In this document: in pieces, positions 16,313 to 25,275 of the stretch
Position numbering within the stretch: the stretch's first letter is position 1
Layout: each line of letters opens with the position of its first letter
DNA from: Bosea sp. Tri-49
Lineage (GTDB): Bacteria; Pseudomonadota; Alphaproteobacteria; Rhizobiales; Beijerinckiaceae
Direction of reading: 5' to 3'
Assembly (NCBI RefSeq): GCF_003952665.1
Contig: NZ_CP017946.1
Span: forward strand, 4,028,501-4,092,500
Length of the DNA: 64,000 nt
Program-made: the position numbers and the translations under genes
Notes under the pieces: model-generated
Databases searched by the model: none
What the model was told of the DNA's origin: nothing
Seen by the model: the letters and a program-made list of their open reading frames with translations, nothing else

Positions 16313-17433
16313 CCGAACATCTCCGCAATGGTCTCCTCGCCGATGGCGAAGGAGGTGGACGCTCCCGTCCCCGAGGTGACGATGACGAGGCTGACGCGAT
16401 CGGAGACCGTTTCGCGCAGCATCGGCCGGTCGGGCAGGCTGGCATAGGTGCCGAGCCAGCGCGCCTCGACCGGCGGGCGCGCGCCGAACACCGCCTCGTA
16501 CTCGTCGAGGATCAGTTCGTCGACGTCGGTGTCGCCGAACGGGTCCGGCGTCGCGGCATAGTGATGGGAATCGCCAACGACGCGCGTGCCGTCGGCCGAG
16601 GCGACGGTGATCAGGTGGATGCCGTTGGCGAGCTGCTCGGGCTGCTCGCGCTCAAGCCGGGCGCGCAACGCTGTGGCCTCCGGCAATTCGGCATAACCGA
16701 GATAGCGCACCAGCGAGAGGTCCGACATCACGGCGCAAGGCAAATCGGGGCCGGTGGCCGCGGTCCGGACCCGCAGCATCTGCAGCTTGCAGCGTGTCAG
16801 CTCGGGATAGGCGGCCTTGAGCTCGTCGGCATAGAGGCCGGTGAAATCGTCGCCAGGGCAGATGATCGCGGCATCGGCCCGAAAGGTGCCGGCCGAGGTC
16901 TCGATCACCGGCAGCGCGACGCCGTGAACTGTGGTCCGGCGCAGGATCGTGACACCCCAGTCGCGTTCGAGATGGGCGGCGAGCAGCGGGATCGCCTCGC
17001 GCGATTCGACGCGCAGATCATGCGGACTCCACAGCGCCACCTCCTGGCCGGCGAGGAAGGGGAAGCGCTCGCCGAGCGCAGAGCCGGTAACGAGTTCGCA
17101 ACCCTCGCCCATCTCGGTCTTCAGGAAGGCTTCGAGCACTGCCGTCGCTTCTGGCCGGCGCGAAGTCGTGCACAGTCCGGGATGGGCGATAGCGATGCCA
17201 GCCTTGGGCGCGATCTCGGCCCAGACATCGCGCGAGCGCTTCGCCCGCCGCCAGGTCTCGCCGGCCTGCTGGCCGGTCACGGTGATGAAGCCGAAATTGC
17301 GGATCGAGGCGCCGTTCGCCTGCGCGTCGCGGTCGATCACCACGACCTTCAGCCCGCGCCGCGCCGCCGCGAGCGCATGGGCAAGGCCGACAATGCCGGC
17401 GCCGACGATGGCGAGATCGAAACTGCGCTCCAA
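16309..17433 (-). CDS. FAD-dependent aminophosphonate oxidase (TIGR03364/PbfC-PbfD type)
   Basis: A 374-residue DAO-family flavoprotein with an N-terminal GAGIVG dinucleotide loop (11-16) and the family segment SIRNFGFITVTGQQ. This clade sits beside phosphonatase-like genes, and members have been shown to oxidise N-methyl-AEP and sometimes AEP directly to phosphonoacetaldehyde, releasing amine and H2O2. The frame opens with an ATG at 17475, but a TTG at 17433 has a near-perfect GGGAGGAATAACG site and gives the usual N-terminus, so it is preferred. It is coupled to phnX by ATGA overlap. Confidence 0.82.
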   Translation of the reverse strand: MERSFDLAIVGAGIVGLAHALAAARRGLKVVVIDRDAQANGASIRNFGFITVTGQQAGETWRRAKRSRDVWAEIAPKAGIAIAHPGLCTTSRRPEATAVLEAFLKTEMGEGCELVTGSALGERFPFLAGQEVALWSPHDLRVESREAIPLLAAHLERDWGVTILRRTTVHGVALPVIETSAGTFRADAAIICPGDDFTGLYADELKAAYPELTRCKLQMLRVRTAATGPDLPCAVMSDLSLVRYLGYAELPEATALRARLEREQPEQLANGIHLITVASADGTRVVGDSHHYAATPDPFGDTDVDELILDEYEAVFGARPPVEARWLGTYASLPDRPMLRETVSDRVSLVIVTSGTGASTSFAIGEETIAEMFG

Positions 17434-17566
17434 CGTTATTCCTCCCGGCGCATTGCGATTCGCGCCCTTGCCCATCGGGGCGACTTAAGGTGCGCTCAAT
17501 GCAGAACTGTGACGAAGCGCGGTTCGCAGCCGGCTCACTGCACGTCAGGCGTGCAGCAAGGTGTGC

Positions 17567-18322
17567 TCAGGAGCGACCACCGTCGACCGAAAGGATCTGG
17601 CCTGTGATCCAGCCTGCCTGCTCGGAGAGGAAGAACAGGCTGGCATGGGCGATGTCCTCGGGCGTACCGAGCTTTCGGGTATGGATGCCCTCGATCAGCC
17701 GCTTCTGGCCGTCCGGCCCATAGGATTCCCATTGCCGCTCGGTCGCCGGATTGGAGCGAACGAAGCCGGGCGCGACCGAATTCACGGTGATGCCATGCGG
17801 GCCGAACTCCCAGGCGAGCTGCCTGGTCAAGCCGACCAAAGCGTGTTTGGCGCTGGCATAGGCCTGGATGCCGGTCAGGCTCGGCCGCAGGCCGGCGCCC
17901 GAGGAGATATTGACGATGCGCCCGTAGCCGGCCTGCTTCATCGCCGGGGCGGCCGCCTGCGACAGGAAGAAGGCGGCATCGACATTGGCGGCGAAGACGG
18001 CGCGCCAGTCGCTCTCGGAGATCTCCTCGATCGGCCGGCCGACCTGTCCGCGCACACCGCCGGCGGCATTGACCAGGAGATCGAGCCGGCCCTCGGCGGC
18101 GAGGATCGCGTCGACCAGCTCCCGCGTCGCCTCCGGGCTGCCGAGATCGACGACATGGGCGCTCGCGCCGAGCGCCTTTGCGCTGTTGGCGACGCCGTCT
18201 GCATCGAGATCGGCGAGATGGACGCGGGCGCCGGTCTCGGCCAGTGCTGCGGCGATGGCGCGGCCGATCCCCTGCGCGGCGCCGGTGACGAGGGCTACGC
18301 GGTTGTCGAAGCGGATCTGCAT
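17567..18322 (-). CDS. Short-chain dehydrogenase/reductase
   Basis: A 251-residue classical SDR with cofactor loop TGAAQGIG (13-20), NAAG structural motif, catalytic Ser in NISSGAG and the YASAK pair, and the C-terminal SVDGG signature. An Asp after the second strand (LADLDADG) suggests NAD rather than NADP. Its 5' end overlaps the PanE-like gene by 28 bases, so the two are coupled. The substrate is unknown; it is separated by 134 bases from the FAD oxidase downstream. Confidence 0.85.
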   Translation of the reverse strand: MQIRFDNRVALVTGAAQGIGRAIAAALAETGARVHLADLDADGVANSAKALGASAHVVDLGSPEATRELVDAILAAEGRLDLLVNAAGGVRGQVGRPIEEISESDWRAVFAANVDAAFFLSQAAAPAMKQAGYGRIVNISSGAGLRPSLTGIQAYASAKHALVGLTRQLAWEFGPHGITVNSVAPGFVRSNPATERQWESYGPDGQKRLIEGIHTRKLGTPEDIAHASLFFLSEQAGWITGQILSVDGGRS

Positions 18323-19335
18323 TGCTCGATCAATACCTTCAGCGTGTCTGATGACATCGGGCGGCGTCCGTCCTCGATGTCGCGGATCAGGGCGACCAGC
18401 AGCTCCAATGCCGGCGTGGCGACACCGACCTCGCGGCCGAGCGTCGAGATGATGCCGATCTGCGGCTGGCCTTCCGTCTTGCGCTTGCGCACGGCAAGAT
18501 CACGCCAGATGCCGGAATGAGTCTTGGCCGTCTTGGAGGTGTAGTCGGCGAGCCAAGCGATGGTGTCGACCTGTGGTCCTTCGGGTGCGCCCGGCGCGAA
18601 GACCAACGGATCAAAACTGCCGAAGCCGAGTGATTTCACCCCGCGTGCCGCCGCGACCGCACCGACCTCGCGCCCGAGCGCGAGCCAGACCGGCAAGCGC
18701 TCCGGATCGGCGAAATTTGCCGACATCGAGTCATTGGTCAGGGCTGTCCCGAACAGCATCGCGCCGTACGCGAGCTTGCCCCAGAGATAGCCGTAGATGT
18801 TGTCGGTCAGGATGGCATCCGGCTCGAACAATGCGAGCAGCCGGTGCATCTCGCGCACGCGCGGGGTCTCGACACCATCGAGCTCGCCGACGACCACGGC
18901 ACCGCGATTGCCGTAGAGGATCTCGCCCGGCCCGTGCCAGTCGGCGCCGAAATTGACGAAGCAGCCCATGGTCCGCTGCTCGCCGACAGCCTTGGCGATG
19001 ACGATCTCGTTGAGCCCGTTCTGGGCTGAGAGCACGAAGCCATCGGCGGTGAGATGCGGCTTCAGGGCAGCGAGTGCGGCTTCCGTCGCGCCGGCCTTCA
19101 CCGCCAGCACGATGCGCGAATAGCTGCCGGTCAGTTCGTCCGGCGTCACCGCCGGAACGACCTGGCGGAACTCCTCGACCGGGCCGGTGATCGAGAGCCC
19201 CGATGTCCGGCAGGCCTCGACATGCTCGGGCACGATGTCGACCATCAGTACCGGCACGCCAGCCCTTGCCCAATAGGCGCCGAGCGTGCCGCCGATCGCG
19301 CCGGCGCCCCAGATCAGGATGGGTTCGCTGCTCAT
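18295..19335 (-). CDS. PanE/ApbA-family ketopantoate-reductase-like protein
   Basis: A 346-residue 6-phosphogluconate-dehydrogenase-fold protein with GAGAIGG (10-16), the VKAG region and the catalytic-lysine helix (NIYGYLWGKLAYGAMLF). It is somewhat longer than housekeeping PanE (about 300) and sits between an isoaspartyl peptidase and an SDR. It is therefore more likely a catabolic 2-hydroxyacid or related dehydrogenase than the pantothenate enzyme. The start overlaps the upstream stop by four bases. Confidence 0.75.
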   Translation of the reverse strand: MSSEPILIWGAGAIGGTLGAYWARAGVPVLMVDIVPEHVEACRTSGLSITGPVEEFRQVVPAVTPDELTGSYSRIVLAVKAGATEAALAALKPHLTADGFVLSAQNGLNEIVIAKAVGEQRTMGCFVNFGADWHGPGEILYGNRGAVVVGELDGVETPRVREMHRLLALFEPDAILTDNIYGYLWGKLAYGAMLFGTALTNDSMSANFADPERLPVWLALGREVGAVAAARGVKSLGFGSFDPLVFAPGAPEGPQVDTIAWLADYTSKTAKTHSGIWRDLAVRKRKTEGQPQIGIISTLGREVGVATPALELLVALIRDIEDGRRPMSSDTLKVLIEQCRSASTTA

Positions 19336-20279
19336 GCCTGCCCCATCACCTCGATATCGGCATGGGTCGCGACATGAACGAGCCCGTCCGGCGTCACCCA
19401 GCCACGATACATGCCCTCGGAATTATAAGGCGCGACGATCGCACCATCGACGCCAACGGCGACGAGGCCCGCCCCGATCCTATGCGTCGTCAACTCGGCG
19501 ATGGCGCGATCGGCCGCCTCCTTCAGGGAGAGGCCGGCATAGCCGATCAGCGACGCGATCTCGTGGCCGATGCAATAGCGGATGAAGAACTCGCCCTTGC
19601 CGGTGCCCGATACGGCGCAGCGCCCGTCGCGGGCATAGGTGCCGGCGCCGATGATCGGGGAATCGCCGACGCGCCCTGGCGGCTTGTTGGTGTAGCCGCC
19701 GGTCGAGGTCGCGGCGGCGAGATGGCCGTTGGCGTCGAGCGCGACGGCACCGACGGTACCGTGCTTCTCGGCCTCGCTCGCCTCGTCGGCCGTACCGACG
19801 AGCTCGCGGATCTTCATCGAGGCGAGGTTCTTGCGTCGCCTTTCGGTCGAGAAATACTCGTTCTCGACGATGTCGAGCCCCTCGGCCTGGGCGAAGGCGT
19901 CGCCGGCCGGACCGGTCAGCAGCAGCGGGTCGCCGCGGTGCATCAGCGCCTTGGCGGCGCTGACCGGATTGCGGATGCGCTTGACCGCGCAGAGCGCGCC
20001 GGCGGCCAGCGTCGAGCCGTCCATGATCGAGGCATCGAGCTCATGCTCGCCATCGGCATTGAAGGCAGCGCCATGGCCGGCGTTGAAATGGACCGAATCC
20101 TCCATCACCAGCACGGCGGCCTCGACCGCGTCGACCGCGCCGCCGCCCTTGGTCAGGATCGCCCAGCCGGCCCGCAGCGACTTGGCAAGATGGGCCTTGG
20201 CCTCGGCCCATTCGGCGTCGGACATCTCGGCCTTGGGCAAGGTGCCGCAGCCGCCGTGGATGGCGAGGGCGATGGTCAT
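19332..20279 (-). CDS. Isoaspartyl peptidase / plant-type L-asparaginase
   Basis: A 315-residue Ntn-hydrolase that self-cleaves before its catalytic Thr in HGTVGAVALD (about residue 174). Other signatures are AIHGGCGTL at the N-terminus, ASIMDGSTLAAGALCAV and GGYTNKPPGRVGDSPIIGAGTYA. The Met at 20279 has GAGGA seven bases upstream; the longer frame to 20354 lies in a repeat. It is first of a three-gene overlapping set with the PanE-like and SDR genes, suggesting breakdown of an amidated or beta-aspartyl compound. Confidence 0.88.
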   Translation of the reverse strand: MTIALAIHGGCGTLPKAEMSDAEWAEAKAHLAKSLRAGWAILTKGGGAVDAVEAAVLVMEDSVHFNAGHGAAFNADGEHELDASIMDGSTLAAGALCAVKRIRNPVSAAKALMHRGDPLLLTGPAGDAFAQAEGLDIVENEYFSTERRRKNLASMKIRELVGTADEASEAEKHGTVGAVALDANGHLAAATSTGGYTNKPPGRVGDSPIIGAGTYARDGRCAVSGTGKGEFFIRYCIGHEIASLIGYAGLSLKEAADRAIAELTTHRIGAGLVAVGVDGAIVAPYNSEGMYRGWVTPDGLVHVATHADIEVMGQA

Positions 20280-20300
20280 GATGAAATCCTCGACATGAAT

Positions 20301-20442
20301 CCTTCTCCCCTCGGGGGAGAAGGTGTCTGCGAAGCAGACGGATGAGGGCCGCACGACTGGGTGAGCGGAAGACAGGCTGCACCCGTTCTTCCCTCATCCG
20401 TCAGCGCTTCGCGCTGCCACCTTCTCCCCCGAGGGGAGAAGG
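20301..20442. repeat. RIME-like long inverted intergenic repeat
   Basis: A 25-base arm at 20301-20325 (CCTTCTCCCCTCGGGGGAG...) has its exact reverse complement at 20418-20442. Each arm is itself a hairpin, and inside them CGGATGAGGG (from 20339) pairs with CCCTCATCCG (near 20392). The modules match the rhizobial RIME style and the repeats at 47.76-48.91 kb. It separates the convergent-looking ends of two transport and catabolic sets. Confidence 0.8.
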
Positions 20443-20453
20443 AAGAACAGGCC

Positions 20454-22058
20454 TCACTTCGCCGGCTTGATGTCCATCGCCAGCGTGTCCTCGTCGACGC
20501 GCGGACGGATCGTCACCTTGGCCTTCTGCATCGCCCAGGCCGAGCCGACGGCGAGGATCGGCAGCCGCGGCCGGTCCTTGGCGACAATGGCATTGGCCTG
20601 CGCCAGGAGGTCGTTGCGCTTGGCCTCGTCCATCTCGATCGCGGCGTCCTCGATCAACTTGTCGAGATCGGCGTTCTTGTAGCCGAGCACGTTGAAGGCG
20701 CCGAGCTTCTTGGCCGGATCGTTCGAATGCACCACCGAGGAAAGCGTGTAGTTCGCCTCGCCGGTCAGCGTGCCCCAGCCCGACATCGACAGCGAGAACT
20801 CGCCGCGCAGGCGCGCCGGGAAGAAGACAGCGCCCGGCTGGGCGTTGGCATTCACGTCGATCCCGATGCGCGCCAGCATCTGCGCGATCGAGGTGCCGAC
20901 CTGGCGGTCGCCCGGCAGGCGATCGTTGGTAAAGGAGAAGGAGACCTTGAAGCCATTGGGATAGCCGGCCTCTTCCATCAGCTTCTTCGCCTTGGCGAGA
21001 TCGGGCTTCAGCGGCGGCAGGCTCTTGTTGTAGCCGGCGATATCGGGTGTCACCAGCTGGCTGACGGCCGAGCCGAGCCCTTCCATCGCGATCTCCACCA
21101 GCGCCGGCCGGTCGATGGCGAGGTCGATCGCCTCGCGCACCTTGACGTCCTGCAGCGGATTCTTCGGCAGCGGCGAGCCGTCCTTGGCGCTGACCTGCGG
21201 GGACTTGTCCCGCATGTCGAGCTCCATGTTGAAGACATAGACCGTGTCGATGGTGGTGACCGAGAGCTTGGTGTCGCGCTTCAGCGTCGGCACGTCCGAG
21301 GCCGGGGCACGCACGATGATGTCGACCTGGCCGGCCTTGAGCTGGGCGACACGGGCGGCGTCGTTCGGCAATTCCTTGCGCAGTACGCGCTGCCACGGCT
21401 CCTTCTCGCCCCAGTAGCCGTCGAAGCGCTCGAGCACGAGCTGGTCCTTTGGCGTCCACGACACGAACTTGTAGGGGCCGGTGCCGATCGCCGCCTTGCC
21501 GGTGTTGAAGGCGTCGTTGGCATTGTCCTTGGTCAGCCCGGCCGCCGCCTTGTGCGAGACGATGAACAGGCGGATGAAATCATTGGGCAGGTTCGGCGCC
21601 GGTCCGTCGGTGACGATGTGGACGGTGAGCGGATCGACGATCTTCACCTCCTTGACGCGCCGGACATAGATCGTCGTTGGGTTGGGGCCGGCGACGACAG
21701 GGATGCGCTCGATCGAGAACTTGACGTCCTCGGCGGTGAAGTCGGAGCCGTCATGGAACTTGACGCCGGGGCGCAGCTTGAACTCCCAGACGCTCGGCTC
21801 GATCGCCTTCCAGCTCGTGGCGAGGCGCGGCTCGATCTGCAGCTTGTCGCCCGACCAGGTCAGGGTGTCGAAGACATGCTTCAGCGCCTCGGCATGGGTG
21901 CCGGTCGCGGTGAAATGCGGGTCGATCGATTCAGGTCCGGCGCGGACGCCGATCGTCAGGGTCTGCGCCAGGGCGGCGCCGGAGAGCGGCAGTCCGATCA
22001 GGGCGGCGAGTGCGGCGGTCCGCCAGAGCGGGGACCGGTGCGACAAGGGCTTGGTCAT
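20454..22058 (-). CDS. Peptide-type ABC importer substrate-binding protein (family 5)
   Basis: A 534-residue SBP_bac_5/DppA-like protein. From MTKPLSHRS it has a signal peptide ending AALAQ, then the family motif IEPRLATSWKAIEPSVWEFKLRPGVKFHDG and an SFSFTNDRLPGDRQ region. The same frame is open to 22700, but that is the shadow of the MarR gene. ATG 22058 overlaps the MarR stop by four bases. It is transcribed away from the dppBC-like permeases at 23.4 kb, yet probably serves them, since no other binding protein is nearby. Confidence 0.88.
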   Translation of the reverse strand: MTKPLSHRSPLWRTAALAALIGLPLSGAALAQTLTIGVRAGPESIDPHFTATGTHAEALKHVFDTLTWSGDKLQIEPRLATSWKAIEPSVWEFKLRPGVKFHDGSDFTAEDVKFSIERIPVVAGPNPTTIYVRRVKEVKIVDPLTVHIVTDGPAPNLPNDFIRLFIVSHKAAAGLTKDNANDAFNTGKAAIGTGPYKFVSWTPKDQLVLERFDGYWGEKEPWQRVLRKELPNDAARVAQLKAGQVDIIVRAPASDVPTLKRDTKLSVTTIDTVYVFNMELDMRDKSPQVSAKDGSPLPKNPLQDVKVREAIDLAIDRPALVEIAMEGLGSAVSQLVTPDIAGYNKSLPPLKPDLAKAKKLMEEAGYPNGFKVSFSFTNDRLPGDRQVGTSIAQMLARIGIDVNANAQPGAVFFPARLRGEFSLSMSGWGTLTGEANYTLSSVVHSNDPAKKLGAFNVLGYKNADLDKLIEDAAIEMDEAKRNDLLAQANAIVAKDRPRLPILAVGSAWAMQKAKVTIRPRVDEDTLAMDIKPAK

Positions 22059-22615
22059 ATTGAGGTCCCTTCGGGTTCGAGATCGGCAGGCCAGGTCGGG
22101 GAGGCGATCACCATCTTGTCCATCAGCTCGCAGAGCTGCTTCTGCTCGGCCTCGGTGAGTGCGGAGAGCATCGCGGTCTGCTGGTCCACCATCATCGGCA
22201 TGGTCTCGTCGAAGATGGCGCGTCCGGCCGGGGTCAGCGCCAGCACATAGCTGCGCAGATCGTCCGGATCGGTCTCGCGCTTGAGCAGCCGCCGCTGCAG
22301 CAGCTTCTGGATTGCGCGCGAGAGCGTGTTCTTCGGCAGGCCGGAGGAGGAGACGATGTTCTTGGCCGCGACGCCGCCCCTGAGCCCGACGGCGTAAAGC
22401 GCAACGAATTCCGGCCGCACTAGGCCGTAGCGCGTCTCGATCCAGCGATAGACCGGGTCGTTGAAGCGGAAGGCGATGAAATTGAGCCGGAAGGACAGCC
22501 AACAGGGGTTGTCCCAGAGCTTGGTGACAGTCAGCGGATCGAGCTCGCGCAGCGCCGCCTCCCGGTCGCGATCGAGTTTGGACAAGGAAGTCGGGGCGCG
22601 TGCCATCTCGGACAT
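22055..22615 (-). CDS. MarR-family transcriptional regulator
   Basis: A winged-helix regulator of about 186 residues: helices around VYRWIETRYGLVRPEFVALYAVG, recognition region SSSGLPKNTLSRAIQKLLQRRLLKRETDPDDLRSYVLALTPAG, then the dimer helix. An upstream ATG at 22630 lies inside a perfect palindrome, so MSEMARAP at 22615 is preferred. It is divergent from the creatininase-dpp-deacetylase operon and co-transcribed with the binding-protein gene, so it likely controls both and itself through the shared operator. Confidence 0.8.
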   Translation of the reverse strand: MSEMARAPTSLSKLDRDREAALRELDPLTVTKLWDNPCWLSFRLNFIAFRFNDPVYRWIETRYGLVRPEFVALYAVGLRGGVAAKNIVSSSGLPKNTLSRAIQKLLQRRLLKRETDPDDLRSYVLALTPAGRAIFDETMPMMVDQQTAMLSALTEAEQKQLCELMDKMVIASPTWPADLEPEGTSI

Positions 22616-22622
22616 CCCATTT

Positions 22623-22638
22623 AGTTCCATATGGAACT
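22623..22638. promoter_or_regulatory. Perfect palindromic operator, probable MarR binding site
   Basis: AGTTCCATATGGAACT is an exact 16-base palindrome in the 86-base gap between the MarR gene and the divergent creatininase gene. TTCCATATGGAA-type sites are typical of MarR regulators of aromatic or amide catabolism. It lies just upstream of the regulator start, so binding would block transcription in that direction at least. Confidence 0.75.
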
Positions 22639-22701
22639 TGACGGTCTCTTATACCGCTGTCAAGGATGACGCGGTCTCGCCGAAACGCAAGGATCAGCAC
22701 C

Positions 22702-23403
22702 GTGCTCGTCGCCCGGATGAACTGGATGCAGATCGAAGAGCAGGCGAAGCGCGACGATCGCTGCGTGCTGCCGCTCGGCTGCGTCGAGCAGCATGCCTAT
22801 CTGAGCCTCGCCACCGACGCGATTCTGTCCGAGCGCGTCGCCGCCGAGGCGGCCGAGCCGCTCGGCATTCCGGTCTTCCCGGTGCAGGCCTATGGCATGA
22901 CGCCGGGCTTCACCGCCTATCCTGGCACGATCTCGCTCAGGATGACCACTTATATCGCCTTGATCGAGGATCTGCTCGAAGGCGTCTACCGCTCCGGTTT
23001 CCGCCGCATCGTCCTGGTCAACGGCCATGGTGGCAATTCACCGGTGATGACGGCGGTGATCGAGTGGATGGGCAAGCGTCCCGACGCCAGCGTCAAGATG
23101 CACAATTGGTGGGCCGGCCCGCGCTTCCAGGCGGCGGTGAAGGCGGTCGATCCGGCCGCCTCGCATGCCTCCTGGATGGAGAACTTCCCCTGGACTCGCC
23201 TCGAGGGCGTGACCCTGCCGGATGCGGCAAAACCGCCCTTCAACGCTGCGCTTTATCACGCTGCCAATCCGCAGCGGAAACGCGAGATCCTCGGCGACGG
23301 CAATTTCCACGGCCGCTATCAGCGTCCGGACGAGGAGATGCTGGCGCTCTGGGCGGTCGGGGTCGAGGAGACGCGCGCCGCCATGGTCGAGACCTGGCCG
23401 TGA
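22702..23403 (+). CDS. Creatininase-family amidohydrolase (first copy)
   Basis: A 233-residue metal-dependent hydrolase. It has the family metal ligands in GCVEQHAYLSLATD (Glu, His, Asp) and VNGHGGNSP, and a second glycine-rich motif. Family members open cyclic amides such as creatinine or act on formamides in cofactor pathways. The chosen GTG at 22702 has AAGGA eight bases upstream; an ATG at 22666 has a poor site. It heads an operon with a peptide-type importer and a deacetylase-family enzyme, so an imported cyclic amide or imide is a reasonable substrate guess. Confidence 0.8.
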   Translation: MLVARMNWMQIEEQAKRDDRCVLPLGCVEQHAYLSLATDAILSERVAAEAAEPLGIPVFPVQAYGMTPGFTAYPGTISLRMTTYIALIEDLLEGVYRSGFRRIVLVNGHGGNSPVMTAVIEWMGKRPDASVKMHNWWAGPRFQAAVKAVDPAASHASWMENFPWTRLEGVTLPDAAKPPFNAALYHAANPQRKREILGDGNFHGRYQRPDEEMLALWAVGVEETRAAMVETWP

Positions 23404-23425
23404 ATTTCTCAATGGGACGGCATGG

Positions 23426-24397
23426 ATGCTGACCCACATCGCCGAACGCATCCTGCAAGCCCTCGTCGTCATGCTGGTCATGTCGGCGCTGGTCTTCATC
23501 GGCGTTTATGCGATCGGCAACCCGATCGACGTGCTGATCGGCCCCGATGTCAGCCAGGACATCAGGCTCGAAACCATTGCCCGCTACGGGCTCGATAGAC
23601 CGCTCTGGGAGCAGTATTTCACCTTCCTCGGCCGCGTCCTGCACGGCGATTTCGGCCGCTCCTTCGTCTTCGGGATGCCGGTGCTCCAGCTCATCCTGTC
23701 GCGCCTGCCGGCGACGCTGGAACTGACCCTCGCGGCCGTGCTGAGCGCGGCGCTGATCGGCATTCCCGCTGGCATCTATGCCGGCTACCGGCCGGAGAGC
23801 GTCCTCTCCAAGGCAATCATGGCGCTCTCGATCCTCGGCTTCTCGGTGCCGACCTTCTGGATCGGCCTCGTCCTGATCATGACCTTCGCCGTCGAGCTGC
23901 AATGGCTTCCGGCGGGCGGGCGCGGCGAGACCGCTTCGCTTTTCGGCGTCGAATGGAGCTTCCTGACGCTCAACGGGCTCTCGCACCTCTTTCTGCCGGC
24001 GCTGAACCTCGCCTTCTTCAAGCTCGCTCTGATGACGCGCCTGGCGCGGGCCGGCACGCGCGAGATCATGCTGACCGACACGGTGAAATTCGCCCGCGCC
24101 GCAGGGATCTCGGAAGGCGTCATCCTGCGCCGGCATGTGCTGCGCCTGATCTCGATCCCGCTCGTTACCGTCTTCGGGCTCGAATTCGCCTCGACGCTCG
24201 CCTTCGCGGTGGTGACCGAGACGATCTTCTCCTGGCCTGGCATCGGCAAGCTGATCATCGACTCGATCCAGTCGCTCGACCGGCCAGTGATGGTCGCCTA
24301 TCTGATGCTGGTCGCCTTCGTCTTCATCATGATCAACTTCCTGGTCGACCTGACCTATTTCGCGCTCGACCCGCGCTTGCGGAAGGGACGGGCATGA
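23426..24397 (+). CDS. Peptide-type ABC importer permease (DppB-like)
   Basis: A 323-residue permease with the N-terminal ERILQALVVMLVMSALVFIG segment, six membrane helices and the EAA loop near KFARAAGISEGVILRRHVLR. The ATG at 23426 has GGGA upstream; the frame extends to 23222 only as a shadow of the previous gene. Its stop overlaps the next permease start. Confidence 0.9.
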   Translation: MLTHIAERILQALVVMLVMSALVFIGVYAIGNPIDVLIGPDVSQDIRLETIARYGLDRPLWEQYFTFLGRVLHGDFGRSFVFGMPVLQLILSRLPATLELTLAAVLSAALIGIPAGIYAGYRPESVLSKAIMALSILGFSVPTFWIGLVLIMTFAVELQWLPAGGRGETASLFGVEWSFLTLNGLSHLFLPALNLAFFKLALMTRLARAGTREIMLTDTVKFARAAGISEGVILRRHVLRLISIPLVTVFGLEFASTLAFAVVTETIFSWPGIGKLIIDSIQSLDRPVMVAYLMLVAFVFIMINFLVDLTYFALDPRLRKGRA

Positions 24398-25275
24398 TGC
24401 GGACGGAAACGCCGATCGCCCGCTTCTGGAGCGAGTTCCGCGAGAGCCGGGTTGCGGTCGCGGCGCTTGTCGTCGTCGTCCTGATGATCGGCGTTGCCCT
24501 GCTCGCCCCGCTGATCGCGCCGCAGAATCCTTACGACCTCGCCAATCTCGTCCTGTCCGATGCCCGCCGCCCGCCGGGCTATGTCGGCTCCAGCGGCTAC
24601 ACCCATTGGCTCGGTACCGACGCGCAGGGGCGTGACCTCCTCTCCGCCATTCTCTACGGCCTGCGCATCTCCCTGCAGATGGGGCTGGTCGCCGGCGCTA
24701 TCGCCTTCGCCATCGGTGTCACGCTCGGCATTTCCGCCGCCTATGTCGGCGGGCGGCGTGAGGCCTTCATCATGCGCGTCATCGACCTGCAGCTCGCCTT
24801 CCCGGCGATCCTGCTCGCTTTGGTGATCTCGGCCCTGCTCGGCCAGGGCAAGGCGCAGCTGATCGCCGCGCTGGTCGCGGCGCAATACGCCTATTTCGCC
24901 CGCACCGCCCATGGCGCGGCCTCGGCCGAGCGCGGCAAGGACTATGTCGAGGCAGCGCTCTCGACGCCGCTGCCGGCGCGGCAGGTGATCTGGCGCCATA
25001 TCCTGCCGAACTGCCTGCCACCCCTGATCGTGGTCGCGACCGTGCAGGTTGCCAGCGCCATCGCGCTCGAGGCGACGCTCTCCTTCCTCGGCGTCGGCCT
25101 GCCGGTGACCGAGCCCTCGCTGGGATCGCTGATCGCCAACGGCTTCCAGTACATGCTGTCGGGCCGCTACTGGATCTCGATCTATCCGGGCCTCGCTTTG
25201 ATCCTGCTGATCGTCGCGATCAACCTGGTCGGCGACCAGATCCGCGACCAGGTCAATCCGAGGCTGAAGCGATGA
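24394..25275 (+). CDS. Peptide-type ABC importer permease (DppC-like)
   Basis: A 293-residue partner permease. It has an N-terminal helix (VAVAALVVVVLMIGVALLAPLIAPQNPYD), the HWLGTDAQGRDLLSAILYGLRISL motif typical of DppC/OppC, and the EAA loop KDYVEAALSTPLPARQVIWRHILPN. The start overlaps the DppB-like stop by four bases; ATG 24397 is an alternative. It forms the heteromeric channel with the preceding gene. Confidence 0.9.
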   Translation: MMRTETPIARFWSEFRESRVAVAALVVVVLMIGVALLAPLIAPQNPYDLANLVLSDARRPPGYVGSSGYTHWLGTDAQGRDLLSAILYGLRISLQMGLVAGAIAFAIGVTLGISAAYVGGRREAFIMRVIDLQLAFPAILLALVISALLGQGKAQLIAALVAAQYAYFARTAHGAASAERGKDYVEAALSTPLPARQVIWRHILPNCLPPLIVVATVQVASAIALEATLSFLGVGLPVTEPSLGSLIANGFQYMLSGRYWISIYPGLALILLIVAINLVGDQIRDQVNPRLKR

